Assembly: GCF_000766795.1 (NCBI RefSeq)
Contig: NZ_JPDS01000002.1
Span: 1,183,001 to 1,247,000 of the forward strand
Length of the DNA: 64,000 bases
Reading direction: 5' to 3'
Source: Polaribacter sp. Hel1_85
GTDB taxonomy: Bacteria; Bacteroidota; Bacteroidia; Flavobacteriales; Flavobacteriaceae
Position 1 is the stretch's first letter. Every line of letters begins with the position of its first letter. The position numbers and the translations under genes were made by a program. Positions 49,422 through 57,959 of the stretch are shown here, one piece after another. The notes under the pieces are model-generated. The model worked only from the letters and a program-made list of their open reading frames with translations. It did no database searches and was not told where the DNA came from.

Positions 49422-50495
49422 TTAGTGCTTTTTCAATATTTCTATCAATTTTGTATTTACATAAACGCTTTCTCTTCCGATTTTTTGAGAAGTTAATATT
49501 CCAATTCCTTCCATTTTTTTTAAATATCGTGAAGCCGCTTTTCTTTCTACGTTTAATTTTTCTACAACAAATTCTATTTTCGAATAAGGTTGTTCAAAGA
49601 GTAATTCAATTAATTCTTTTCTGTAAATTTTAGGTTCTTTTTCTTGTGCAAATATTATAGTTTGATCCAATAATATTTTAATTGAATTTATTTTCTCAAT
49701 GGTTCTATTTGACGTTACTTCAACAGCCTTTAGCATATAAATTATATATTCAGACCACTCGTCTTTACTGTTAACTGTATTTAGTAAACGATAATAATCT
49801 GCTTTATTTTCGTTGATATATGAACTTAAATATAAAATAGGAATATCTAAAAGGTCGTTTATGATTAGGTATAAAATATTTAGTATTCTTCCTGCTCTTC
49901 CATTTCCGTCATAAAAAGGATGAATACTTTCAAACTGATAGTGTAAAATAGCTAAATTAATTAGCGGATTTAAATCGTTTTGTTTAACATTAAAATGTTC
50001 TAAGAAATTGCCTAATAAATCTAAGATTTCGTCTTTTTCTTGTGGTGGTGTATAGACAATTTCTCCAGTTTTATCGTTTTTTAGCACAGTTCCAGCCATT
50101 GAGCGAATTCCAGCATTATTTTCGATAATGGTTTTTTGAATAGTTTCGATATCTTTTAATTTTAAAAATCCTTGTTTCTGAATTAATTCAAAACCAGAAA
50201 AAATAGCACTTCTATAATTTATAACTTCTTTAACTTGAGTTGGTTGTTTTGTGTTTGTAGCTAAAGCTTTATATAATTCATCTTGTGTCGTAATAATATT
50301 TTCTATTTCCGAACTATCTTTAGCTTCTTGTAAGACAACAGCATTGATCAACATTTCTTGATTAGGAATAGTTTTAGCAATTCCTTTTAATTCTCCTAAC
50401 GAATTTGAGGATTTACTCAATTGACGAAGAATTTCAATAGTTTCTACTTTTTCTCTTTTTGGTGGAAGTTTTGCAAGTTTATTGATTTGGGACAT
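49422..50495 (-). CDS. Fic family protein (AMP-transferase) with C-terminal winged helix
   Basis: 357 residues. The active-site motif HPFYDGNGRAGR starts at His192. An N-terminal inhibitory helix motif is visible in AKDSSEIENIITTQ (S-x-x-x-E-N). That makes this a class II Fic enzyme, held inactive by Glu in its own alpha-inh helix. The C-terminus is a winged-helix domain (YRKELIELLFEQPYSKIEFV, ERKAASRYLKKMEGIGIL). Fic enzymes AMPylate target proteins, but the target is unknown. It lies in the accessory island and its 3' tail matches that of the ParDE unit. Confidence 0.92.
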   Translation of the reverse strand: MSQINKLAKLPPKREKVETIEILRQLSKSSNSLGELKGIAKTIPNQEMLINAVVLQEAKDSSEIENIITTQDELYKALATNTKQPTQVKEVINYRSAIFSGFELIQKQGFLKLKDIETIQKTIIENNAGIRSMAGTVLKNDKTGEIVYTPPQEKDEILDLLGNFLEHFNVKQNDLNPLINLAILHYQFESIHPFYDGNGRAGRILNILYLIINDLLDIPILYLSSYINENKADYYRLLNTVNSKDEWSEYIIYMLKAVEVTSNRTIEKINSIKILLDQTIIFAQEKEPKIYRKELIELLFEQPYSKIEFVVEKLNVERKAASRYLKKMEGIGILTSQKIGRESVYVNTKLIEILKKH

Positions 50496-50581
50496 TTTAT
50501 CTCTTGTAAATTATATATGTACCAAAAATACAAAAAATAGTTCAATTAAATTAAATATGCGATTTCTTGGATTCAATGTTC

Positions 50582-51656
50582 TAACGCAACAAAGCGTTTA
50601 TGTTTTTTGATGTTACTAAGCTACAAATTTAAGTTCTAAATCCATCATTTCTTTTGGAGTTTTATATCCTATAATTTTTCTTGGTCTGTTGTTCAATTTT
50701 TCTTGAATAGTTTGGAGTTTATTTATGTCAATTTCATTGAAGTTTGTTCCTTTTGGGAGATACCTTCTAATGAGTCCATTTGTATTTTCATTTGTTCCTC
50801 TTTCCCAGGAAGAATATGGATGTGCAAAGTATATTTTCATACCTGTATTTTTAGTAATTATTTCGTGTCTCGCCATTTCAATTCCGTTATCATATGTTAT
50901 TGATTTTTTATAAATAGGATTTAATTTGTTTAATATTTTAGAAAACTCATTAGCTACTTCACCTGCTTTTTTAGACTCTAATTTTACTATTAAAGTAAAT
51001 CTAGTTTTGCGTTCTACAATAGTTCCAATAGCACTTTTATGATTTTTTCCAATAACTAAATCTCCTTCCCAATGTCCCACTTCATTTCTAAGTTCAATAT
51101 GTTGTGGTCTGTTGTCAATGCTGACTTGATTTATAATTTTACTTCCACCACCACGTCTTTTTTTAGGAGTTCTACGTCTTGTTTTTTTACGTACTAATAG
51201 TTTTTGATTAGTTTTTTATTTAAACGAGCTTGTGGTCTAGTATAAATGTGTCTATAAATAGCTTCGTGTGAAATAGACATTATTAGATTATTAGGATACA
51301 ACTCTTTTAATCTTCCAGAAATTTGTTCAGGAGTCCAGTTTGATAAAAGTCCTTTGTAGACAAAAAATTTGAGTAAAGAATAAGTGCTTATTTTATCTAA
51401 ATTTCTCTTGTTTAAATAATCTTCTTTAGCACACCAATGAGCAAGTTCAGCATGATATTTATGTTCTTTTTTTTGCACCCATTTATTCACTTCTCTACCG
51501 ATAGTTGAACGAGATCTATTGAGTTTAATTGCTATATAAGATTTAGACTTTTCTTCATTTAAAAGAGTCTGAATAATCACTCTTTCTTTCAAAGTTAATC
51601 GTCTATGTTTTTTTATTTCCATTTTACAAATCTATAAATTTAGATTTGTTGCGTTA
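50582..51656 (-). mobile_element. IS30-family insertion sequence
   Basis: Ends are the inverted repeats TAACGCAACAAA (50582-50593) and TTTGTTGCGTTA (51645-51656). The element is about 1075 bp with one transposase gene on the minus strand. No clear 2- or 3-bp target duplication was seen. It lies upstream of Fic, next to the IS3 element. Confidence 0.85.
50616..51622 (-). pseudogene. IS30 family transposase, frameshifted
   Basis: The N-terminal part (51622-51194) has the HTH domain LTLKERVIIQTLLNEEKSKSYIAI and ISHEAIYRHIYTRPQ. The C-terminal part (51080-50616 as annotated from its first ATG) carries the DDE domain: MGHWEGDLVIGKNHKS, ITYDNGIEMARHE and ENTNGLIRRYLPKG. Reading the frames shows that one A is missing from an AAAAA tract near 51190-51200. 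With it the protein continues IKKLLVRKKTRRRTPKKRR to 335 residues, the usual IS30 size. It is probably inactive unless corrected by slippage. Confidence 0.88.
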
Positions 51657-51786
51657 AGTTATTGAATGGAGGAGTGGTTTGTATTATACTGATATAGGTT
51701 GACCTTTTTTTAGTTTAATTTATACCGTTCAAACAATTTTTTTTAGCCGTTTAGAAGGCAAAAAATAGTTTGAACTAGTTCTGTTG

Positions 51787-52680
51787 TTAAATCTTAAGTT
51801 CAGGTAAATTTACATTATTTTTTCGATAGGATTTGTATTTGATGTTAGGATTTAGATGGACTTCAGCAGGTTTTCTGAGATCTATGCTAAAATGAGTTCT
51901 CAAATTGTTATAAATATAGACGGCTTGATCTGTCATTTTTTGTGCTAATTCAGTGTTTTTAATGTTTTGTTTTAAACCATATTCATATTTCAAAGTTCTA
52001 TTAATTCGTTCAGCTACAGCGTTTTCATAGGGATCGTATTGTTCAGTCATACTTATTATAATTCCATTTTCTTCAGCAAATGCTGTGTATTTAGGGTTAC
52101 AGTATTGAAAACCTCTATCCGAATGATGAATAATTTTTTGATTGTGATACTTTCTGTTTTTAATAGCCATAGCAAGCGCATCACTGCAAAGCGATGTTCT
52201 CATATGGTTATCTATTTTATACCCCATAATTTGCTTAGAATAGGCATCTGTTACTAAGGCGAGGTAATTATGTCCATTCTCGGTTTTAATGTATGTAATA
52301 TCGCTTACCCAAAGTTGTTCAGGTCGAGTAGGCACGTGGTCTTTAACCAGGTTTTTATATTTTTTGTACATGTGGTTTGAGTTTGTCGTTGTGATGTAAT
52401 TTTTAGTTTTAGGAATCAAAAGATTATTAAGTCTGAGGAATCGATAGAATTTGTCTCTACCTATCTTAATATCAGCGTTTATAAAGTCTTTTTTAAGCTC
52501 AGCATAAAGTTTTATTCCACCAGTTTTAGAACCTACTTTTTTGCGGTATTGCTTAACTAATTTGATTAGTTTTTGATGGTCTACTTCTTGTTTTCGTTGT
52601 ACTTTGAGTCTTTTGTAGAAGGCTTGTTTGCTAACCCCAAAACATCCATAAAGCCACTTTCTTTTATACGTGCCTTTTTC
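51787..52680 (-). CDS. IS3 family transposase OrfB (produced by -1 frameshift from OrfA)
   Basis: The frame runs from about 52680, beside the A-rich slip site GAAAAAGG (52673-52680), to 51787. It encodes 297 residues starting EKGTYKRKWLYGCFGVSKQAFY. The DDE catalytic triad is visible: LWVSDITYIKTENGHNYLAL, IIHHSDRGFQYCNPK and ENAVAERINRTLKYEY. The first ATG/TTG in that frame is at 52419, well inside the HTH_21 region, so translation is likely to come from an OrfAB fusion by -1 slippage. The gene is intact. Confidence 0.88.
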   Translation of the reverse strand, partial: EKGTYKRKWLYGCFGVSKQAFYKRLKVQRKQEVDHQKLIKLVKQYRKKVGSKTGGIKLYAELKKDFINADIKIGRDKFYRFLRLNNLLIPKTKNYITTTNSNHMYKKYKNLVKDHVPTRPEQLWVSDITYIKTENGHNYLALVTDAYSKQIMGYKIDNHMRTSLCSDALAMAIKNRKYHNQKIIHHSDRGFQYCNPKYTAFAEENGIIISMTEQYDPYENAVAERINRTLKYEYGLKQNIKNTELAQKMTDQAVYIYNNLRTHFSIDLRKPAEVHLNPNIKYKSYRKNNVNLPELKI

Positions 52681-53039
52681 TTTAGCTCTATCTCTTTTGC
52701 TAATGTTTTGGGTAATGACTTTTTTGACATATCAACGCCTGTAATAAGTTCCATATCAGCGATAATGTCCTGTTGGAAGTCTTTTTGAAACTCAAGTTCT
52801 TCAATCTTTTCCTTTAGCTTTTTAATTTCATCGTTTTTACTCATACCTGTATTTTGTTGTACTAAGGTACTGTATTTTCTTAACCAATAGGTAATGGTTG
52901 TTCTAGGAACATCATATTTTTTTGAAGCTTGGTTATTGGATAGTTGTCCGTTAAGAATTTGGTCAACGACTAAAAGTTTGGTTTCTAAAGTTACTTTTTG
53001 ATAGCTTTTTTTTCGCCAGTGTTCATTTTTTGTTTTCAT
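52581..53039 (-). CDS. IS3 family transposase OrfA
   Basis: 152 residues. The helix-turn-helix lies in QKVTLETKLLVVDQILNGQL and KKYDVPRTTITYWLRKY. A leucine-zipper-like coiled coil follows (DEIKKLKEKIEELEFQKDFQ). It overlaps OrfB by about 100 bp in the -1 frame, the usual IS3 arrangement. It supplies DNA binding to the inverted repeats. Confidence 0.9.
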   Translation of the reverse strand: MKTKNEHWRKKSYQKVTLETKLLVVDQILNGQLSNNQASKKYDVPRTTITYWLRKYSTLVQQNTGMSKNDEIKKLKEKIEELEFQKDFQQDIIADMELITGVDMSKKSLPKTLAKEIELKKKARIKESGFMDVLGLANKPSTKDSKYNENKK

Positions 53040-53107
53040 AAGTGACTGTAATTAATTGCTTAATTTTTAGTCAACCTATTTCAGGAAAGTTCATTTCGTC
53101 AATGAAT

Positions 53108-53232
53108 GGCAACGGTTTTGTGTATGATTAGTTGTGTGTTTTAAGCACTAAAGTTAGCAAATAAATCACAGATAGAAAGTCCGCGAGGACTTTCGTAAGT
53201 AGGCGAGAAGCCAGCAATAAATTATATACGGC
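53108..53232. repeat. attC-like structured repeat, copy B
   Basis: It starts GGCAACGGTTTTGTGTATG, has AGCACTAAAGTTAGCAAAT and ends AATTATATACGGC. GAAAGTCC (53175-53182) pairs with GGACTTTC (53187-53194). This stem has different bases from A and D but full pairing. It lies at the 3' end of the ParDE unit tail. Confidence 0.7.
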
Positions 53233-53373
53233 TTAAGTTTGTCTTTTAATAAATTTGATATCTAATCAGAAAAAATAAAGCTCAAAATACCAAGTAAAAG
53301 CATTTTGAGCCTAAAATAATATTGAATAAATTTAACGAAGAAAATAGTTGTTTTTTAGCTCAGTTCTTTGTTG
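53225..53373. repeat. Intact 149-nt cassette tail (paralogous empty site for IS110 copy 2)
   Basis: Identical to 48116-48163 plus 49318-49418, with no IS between them. It contains a terminator hairpin. Confidence 0.92.
53270..53310 (-). terminator. Rho-independent terminator of the ParDE unit
   Basis: On the minus strand GCTCAAAAT (53310-53302) pairs with ATTTTGAGC (53288-53280) and is followed by TTTATTTTTTC. It is identical in sequence to the Fic terminator. Confidence 0.85.
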
Positions 53374-53383
53374 GGTGTAGTTT

Positions 53384-53683
53384 TTATTCTGTCAGTCTAT
53401 TTTTTAAATCCATTCTTTCGTGTAATATTCTAATAATTTCAATTTCATTCTTAGAAGTTGAAGAATAAAATATTATATGTTTTTCAGATTTTAATCCTAG
53501 TAAATTTCTATTTATTCCGTTGTAAACTTTTCCTAAATCAGGGTTCTTTCCGATTTCTAAACAAGCAAATTTAATTGTCGCATAATATTTATCTGCTTGA
53601 ATTTCAGACCAGTTTTCATAAGTATAATTCCATATGTTATTTAGGTCTTCATTTGCTTTTTGTCTAAACGAAATTTTAAACAT
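53384..53683 (-). CDS. Type II toxin, RelE/ParE family
   Basis: 99 residues: MFKISFRQKANEDLNNIWNYTYENWSEIQADKY, FACLEIGKNPDLGKVYNGINRNLLGLKSEKHIIFYSS, IEIIRILHERMDLKNRL. This is the ParE fold (N-terminal strand, two helices, C-terminal strands with conserved Arg and LHERMD). ParE toxins usually poison gyrase, but RelE-type RNase activity is not excluded. Its start overlaps the stop of the antitoxin by 8 bp, as is typical of toxin-antitoxin operons. Confidence 0.9.
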   Translation of the reverse strand: MFKISFRQKANEDLNNIWNYTYENWSEIQADKYYATIKFACLEIGKNPDLGKVYNGINRNLLGLKSEKHIIFYSSTSKNEIEIIRILHERMDLKNRLTE

Positions 53684-53924
53684 TCTTTCGTTTTTCAGAC
53701 TTTAATTTCTTTAAGTTTTCTTCGAAGTCAAAGTTTTCAACTATTGGGCTGTTCAGTCCTTCTTGGATAGCATTTCTTAAAGCAATTACCTTACTTTCTT
53801 CGTCTTCTAAGAGTCGGAGTCCTGCACGAATTACTTCACTCACATTTTTATATCTTCCAACAGTAACCTGTGAACTTACAAACTGGTCAAAATAATTCCC
53901 GAGTGATATTGATGTATTTTTCAT
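53676..53924 (-). CDS. Type II antitoxin, ParD family
   Basis: 82 residues: ISLGNYFDQFVSSQVTVGRYKNVSEVIRAGLRLLEDEESKV is the ParD ribbon-helix-helix DNA-binding core. The acidic C-terminus (NFDFEENLKKLKSEKRKN) would bind the toxin. It is encoded first in the pair and should autoregulate the operon. It lies between repeats B and C. Confidence 0.9.
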   Translation of the reverse strand: MKNTSISLGNYFDQFVSSQVTVGRYKNVSEVIRAGLRLLEDEESKVIALRNAIQEGLNSPIVENFDFEENLKKLKSEKRKNV

Positions 53925-53993
53925 ATTTAATAAATTTACTCAAATTTACCAATTTTTGGTAAAAACTCCAAATTTATCTCGTTTTTAAATTAC

Positions 53994-54127
53994 ACCCAAC
54001 GTTATTGTGTATGATTAGTGGCGTTTTTAAGCACATAATTTAGCAAATAAAAACCAAATAGAAAATCTACGAATATTTTCGTAAGTATGCGAGAACAAGC
54101 CATTAATTATACACGGTGTTGGCGGTA
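53994..54127. repeat. attC-like structured repeat, copy C (best folded)
   Basis: CCAAC (53996-54000) pairs with GTTGG (54118-54122). GTGTAT (54007-54012) pairs with ATACAC (54109-54114), and ATTAGTGGC (54014-54022) with GCCATTAAT (54099-54107). Unpaired GTTATT faces GGT between the outer arms. GAAAAT/ATTTTC is the central hairpin (54061-54080). The layout resembles attC R and L boxes with a spacer. It lies 4 bp past the GNAT stop. Confidence 0.75.
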
Positions 54128-54131
54128 GTTA

Positions 54132-54632
54132 TTATAATTCCTTTTCGTAAAGATTATTAATTGATAAAGGTAATTTCTTCATTCCAACTTTCTTATAACC
54201 TATATTTTCGTAATAACTACAAAGTCCTCGGTTTTTCGAATCGGCATAAAGTCTTAAAAATTTACAATTAAAATTTTTTGCATTGCTTGCAATTTTTTCA
54301 AGCACTTTACTTCCAATTCCTTTTCCGTTATATTCTTCCTTAATCACTAAAGAATGTATATATATTGCTTTTTCATTTTGTTTCCCCCAATACAACAAAT
54401 CTTCATTTAAAATTCTAACCATCCCTATATTATTACCTTTCAGATTATCGATAAAAAAGAACTCATTATTTTGAATTCCTTCCTCAACCCATTTTATTTT
54501 TTCTTGGGGTGGATTTTTCCAATATTGCCAATGGTTAATATTCATCTTGTTTATTTTCTCTGCGGTTTCCTTAAATAAGTTCAGGACTAATTTTTTGTCT
54601 TTAATATCAATTTGTTTAAACTTAATATTCAT
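54132..54632 (-). CDS. GNAT family N-acetyltransferase
   Basis: 166 residues. The acetyl-CoA pyrophosphate loop is in SLVIKEEYNGKGIGSKVLEKIASNA (GKGIG), followed by FLRLYADSKNRGLCSYYENIGYKKVG. That order is the C-terminal part of the Gcn5 fold. The N-terminus INHWQYWKNPPQEKIKW suggests an aminoglycoside-like or unknown small-molecule acceptor; nothing more specific is supported. Small acetyltransferases are common in mobile integron cassettes, which fits its place beside repeat C. Confidence 0.9.
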   Translation of the reverse strand: MNIKFKQIDIKDKKLVLNLFKETAEKINKMNINHWQYWKNPPQEKIKWVEEGIQNNEFFFIDNLKGNNIGMVRILNEDLLYWGKQNEKAIYIHSLVIKEEYNGKGIGSKVLEKIASNAKNFNCKFLRLYADSKNRGLCSYYENIGYKKVGMKKLPLSINNLYEKEL

Positions 54633-54774
54633 TTATTGATTTTTTGCTCTAATTACCGACTACGGACTTGTAAATACTCCTTAATTTTTGTTAAACAGTT
54701 AGTAAGTTATGAGTTGTATACGTTATTGGTGTTAGTTTTATTATTGATTTAAGATCTTTTAAGAACACCTTTTA

Positions 54775-57700
54775 TTAATTTTCTAGTAAGATACTTTTAA
54801 ACAGTTTATCAATTTTAGCTCTACTATTTTCATCTATCGAAACCTTGTAAATTTCATCAAGTAAATCCAAAGACGTTGACTTTTTAGGATAAGCATTGTT
54901 TATCAGAAAATTTTTAAGCGCTTTGTTTACTTGATCTTCCCCAATTAAATTACTCAATTTTACCATAACAATGGCGCCTTTTGAGTAGGCTATGTGAGAA
55001 TTTCCATATTTTACTTTGTAAAGTGGTTGATTTTCATAATAGCCTTTTTCGTTATCATAAATTTGCTGATGAATTTTTAATCGTTCCATCATTGCTTCCT
55101 TTCCATACATTTTTTTATACAACATCATTTCTGTGTACATCGCCAAAGTCTCAGTAAGCATTTGAGCACCTTCTCTTTCATCTGGATTTATTTGGTTATT
55201 TCCCCACCATAAATGCGAAAGCTCGTGTCCTGCCAACTCATTAATGACGTCTTGCTTTTTATCACTTTGAATATTGGTATGGAAAATCATATCCTCCGTC
55301 ATAAATATAGCAGAAGGATATGCAGTAGCAGCAAAACCACTTGTGAACGATGATACCTCAGCAAAATTTATACTGTTAAAAGGATAAGCTCCAAAGTTTT
55401 CGATACAATAATCTAATGTGATTTTTGCATTATTGATGAGATGATCTACATTTTCAAAATGATTTTCAGTATAATAAATAGTAATATCAATACCTTTATA
55501 AACAGTAGATTTTTGTTGATATTCTGCAGAAGACACAGCAAAACGAAACGGAATATATTTTGCTTGATACTCAAAGTAATTTCTATTTTTTGCAGACCAC
55601 TTCTTTATTAAATCTCCTGTACCAATTGCAGTTTGATTGTTGCTGGTAGAAACGGTCATTTTTAAATTAATAAAGTCATTTTTAAAAACTTCTGGTGCTT
55701 CTATTTTTTTTAATTCTGAAATTTTATCTAACTGAAATTCGTCTCGTTTTTGTGGATTGTCCAATTCAAAATAGGTATCATAACCAATGGTTGGAAAGTA
55801 ATTACTAATGCGCATAAACGAACCATTGTTGATGATAGCATTAAACGATTGATGACCATTTACTGCAAACCATTTGTAAGATAATTTAAAGTTTACAGTA
55901 GCTTCTTCATTGGGTTGTAAAGGTTTCTTTAATTTAATTTCGGTTGTAAAAGCATCAATTTTCAAGTTTTCATTTGGGCTCGTAAATACTGCATTTTCAA
56001 TTTTTAAATCTGGATGAAAGTTGATTAATATTTTTTCAATCGGACTATCAGTTAGATTTTTCAATAGATATTTTCCTTGAATTTTATAAGCATTGTTAGA
56101 AGGAAACAAATCAATTTCTGTAGTAACATCTGTAATGGTTGGTTGTTCTAAAAGTTTAAAACTGCTGTATATTTTTTCATAGTTTACAGCTTCCGCATTA
56201 GTTTTAGTTTCATTTTTTGGCAGATAACCATTCATAAAATAGATGCCAGTAAAAACTCCCAAAATGACTATAATAATAACCGAAATAGACTTCTTGTAAT
56301 ACCACACTTTTGTCTTTATAAGTCCATTTAGTAACCAAAGTAAAGCAATAACACTAGCACCAAATAGTAAGCGTTGAAAAAAGGCAAAAATGTATATTCC
56401 AAATCCGTTAAAATCGCTATATCCACCTTTAAAACCTGAAAATATTTGTAATAATGGATAAGGCAAAATCATTTTAAAAATTGGTGTAGTAAAAACAAGT
56501 ACAGCAATGGTGGATACACCTAAACTAACAAAGCGATTTTTAAAAACAGCATTAGTCAATAATGCAAAAGCCGAAAATAACAACAACGGAAAGGTATTAA
56601 AAATGAACACACCAAAATAAGCCTTAAAATCAATTGTTGGATAGTTATAAATGAATTGAAAAACGATAGCTTCCGCTACTAAAAGCAACGTAAAAAACCC
56701 AATTAAAATAGTTATAGAAACTAAATGACCTTTCAGTTTATTTTTTGAAAAATAGGTACTTTTTTCTATAAATTCAAAATCTGAAGTTTGACTTCGCCAA
56801 TACAAATCGTTTATAAAATACGTCAAAATCAGCATCCCAAGAAAATGAAAGTTTTTAATGATTACAGTTGCCAAAAGTCCCGAACTTGCATATTTTTCAG
56901 GTAGCCTGATGCCTTTATCTATTTCGGCATACATTTCCATACCAACATAAAATAGCAATAATAAGGAAACAGCAACTATGGTAATACTTTTAAAGAGATA
57001 AATCAAATCTATTTTGGCAAAAGAAATTACCGATTTTAAACTTGCCGATGCATCAAAATATAATTTTGAAATGACATTTTTATCTAGTTGAATTATAGAA
57101 TTTTTTGGATTTAATTTTAATTTTTCACTAGTGCCTTTTCCTCTATTTAAAGAAAATGAAAATAACCGATAACTCATCCATAAAAAGAATCCTGAAACGT
57201 AAACAACCAACAATCTATTTATTAAAAGTAGATTTGACAAAGACACAATAGATGCATTTCTATCTTGTACCGAAAATGTTCTTGCTTCATAAAAATATGC
57301 TGAAATACCAAAAGGATCTAGCAATGCAGAAAGTTGTTGCACAGCTAGCGACTGTGGCAAACTGTTAGACATAAATGGCGAATTTGAAAACACCAAAAGC
57401 ACCATATATAATACGTAAAGTAACAAGCCTCCAACAACTACTAACAATTTTTTTCGAGTTGCATAAGCAATGAAAAATAAAAAACTACATACAGAAAAGC
57501 AATTAAGAAATCCGAAAATTAAAAGAGGATACAAATAATGCCACAAATTGAAACCAGCTTGCATTTCGTCTCCAACGCGTAAATTCTGCCCAATAACAAA
57601 ACCTAAAATCAAGAATGTAAAACATAAAAATGTCTTTAAAAAAAGAAACCAAAACTTACCTTTTAAATACGTCACTTTTGAAAATGGAAGTGCAAAAAAC

Positions 57701-57957
57701 AGCACATCAAATTTGGAGTCCCATTCTTTAAATAAGAGTTGACTAGAAAACGGAATAGCAAAAAACAGAATCACCAGACTTAACATTCCCATCATAAAAC
57801 CAATGGTATATGGCGAGTTGAGATATATGCCTTCACCAACCGTTAGATTAAATTTTAGTCCACAAAAAAGGCCAACACCTATAAGTGCCAAAGCAAATAG
57901 AATAATAACCCAATGTTTGGAACTGTGTTTTAATTCAAATTGAAAAATGGTATTCAT
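54775..57957 (-). CDS. ABC transporter permease fused to M1 family aminopeptidase
   Basis: 1060 residues. The first about 590 are two sets of membrane helices of ABC-2 type (LIGVGLFCGLKFNLTVGEGI, FFAIPFSSQLLFKEWDSKF). After about residue 600 come soluble strands and an M1 peptidase domain with the zinc site AGHELSHLWWGNNQINPDEREG (HExxH and downstream Glu, about residue 910) and ALKNFLINNAYPKKSTSLD. Fusions of this kind occur in Bacteroidota. Peptide processing coupled to export is inferred. Translation starts 2 bp after the ATPase stop. Confidence 0.88.
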   Translation of the reverse strand: MNTIFQFELKHSSKHWVIILFALALIGVGLFCGLKFNLTVGEGIYLNSPYTIGFMMGMLSLVILFFAIPFSSQLLFKEWDSKFDVLFFALPFSKVTYLKGKFWFLFLKTFLCFTFLILGFVIGQNLRVGDEMQAGFNLWHYLYPLLIFGFLNCFSVCSFLFFIAYATRKKLLVVVGGLLLYVLYMVLLVFSNSPFMSNSLPQSLAVQQLSALLDPFGISAYFYEARTFSVQDRNASIVSLSNLLLINRLLVVYVSGFFLWMSYRLFSFSLNRGKGTSEKLKLNPKNSIIQLDKNVISKLYFDASASLKSVISFAKIDLIYLFKSITIVAVSLLLLFYVGMEMYAEIDKGIRLPEKYASSGLLATVIIKNFHFLGMLILTYFINDLYWRSQTSDFEFIEKSTYFSKNKLKGHLVSITILIGFFTLLLVAEAIVFQFIYNYPTIDFKAYFGVFIFNTFPLLLFSAFALLTNAVFKNRFVSLGVSTIAVLVFTTPIFKMILPYPLLQIFSGFKGGYSDFNGFGIYIFAFFQRLLFGASVIALLWLLNGLIKTKVWYYKKSISVIIIVILGVFTGIYFMNGYLPKNETKTNAEAVNYEKIYSSFKLLEQPTITDVTTEIDLFPSNNAYKIQGKYLLKNLTDSPIEKILINFHPDLKIENAVFTSPNENLKIDAFTTEIKLKKPLQPNEEATVNFKLSYKWFAVNGHQSFNAIINNGSFMRISNYFPTIGYDTYFELDNPQKRDEFQLDKISELKKIEAPEVFKNDFINLKMTVSTSNNQTAIGTGDLIKKWSAKNRNYFEYQAKYIPFRFAVSSAEYQQKSTVYKGIDITIYYTENHFENVDHLINNAKITLDYCIENFGAYPFNSINFAEVSSFTSGFAATAYPSAIFMTEDMIFHTNIQSDKKQDVINELAGHELSHLWWGNNQINPDEREGAQMLTETLAMYTEMMLYKKMYGKEAMMERLKIHQQIYDNEKGYYENQPLYKVKYGNSHIAYSKGAIVMVKLSNLIGEDQVNKALKNFLINNAYPKKSTSLDLLDEIYKVSIDENSRAKIDKLFKSILLEN

Positions 57958-57959
57958 AA

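Larger units (their letters stand above)
51689..53084 (-). mobile_element. IS3-family insertion sequence (IS150-like)
   Basis: Ends carry the inverted repeats CTGATATAGGTTGAC (51689-51703) and GTCAACCTATTTCAG (53070-53084), differing at one position. The element is about 1.4 kb with overlapping orfA and orfB on the minus strand. No clear target duplication was seen. It is inserted between IS30 and repeat B. Confidence 0.88.

Noticed and set aside
54633..54774. A possible fifth attC-like copy between the GNAT and ABC genes (TAATTACCGACTACGGACTTG ... TATACGTTATTGGTGTTAG)
   Set aside because: Only the outermost bases resemble copies C and D. The central hairpin and inner arms are missing, so it is at best a decayed remnant.
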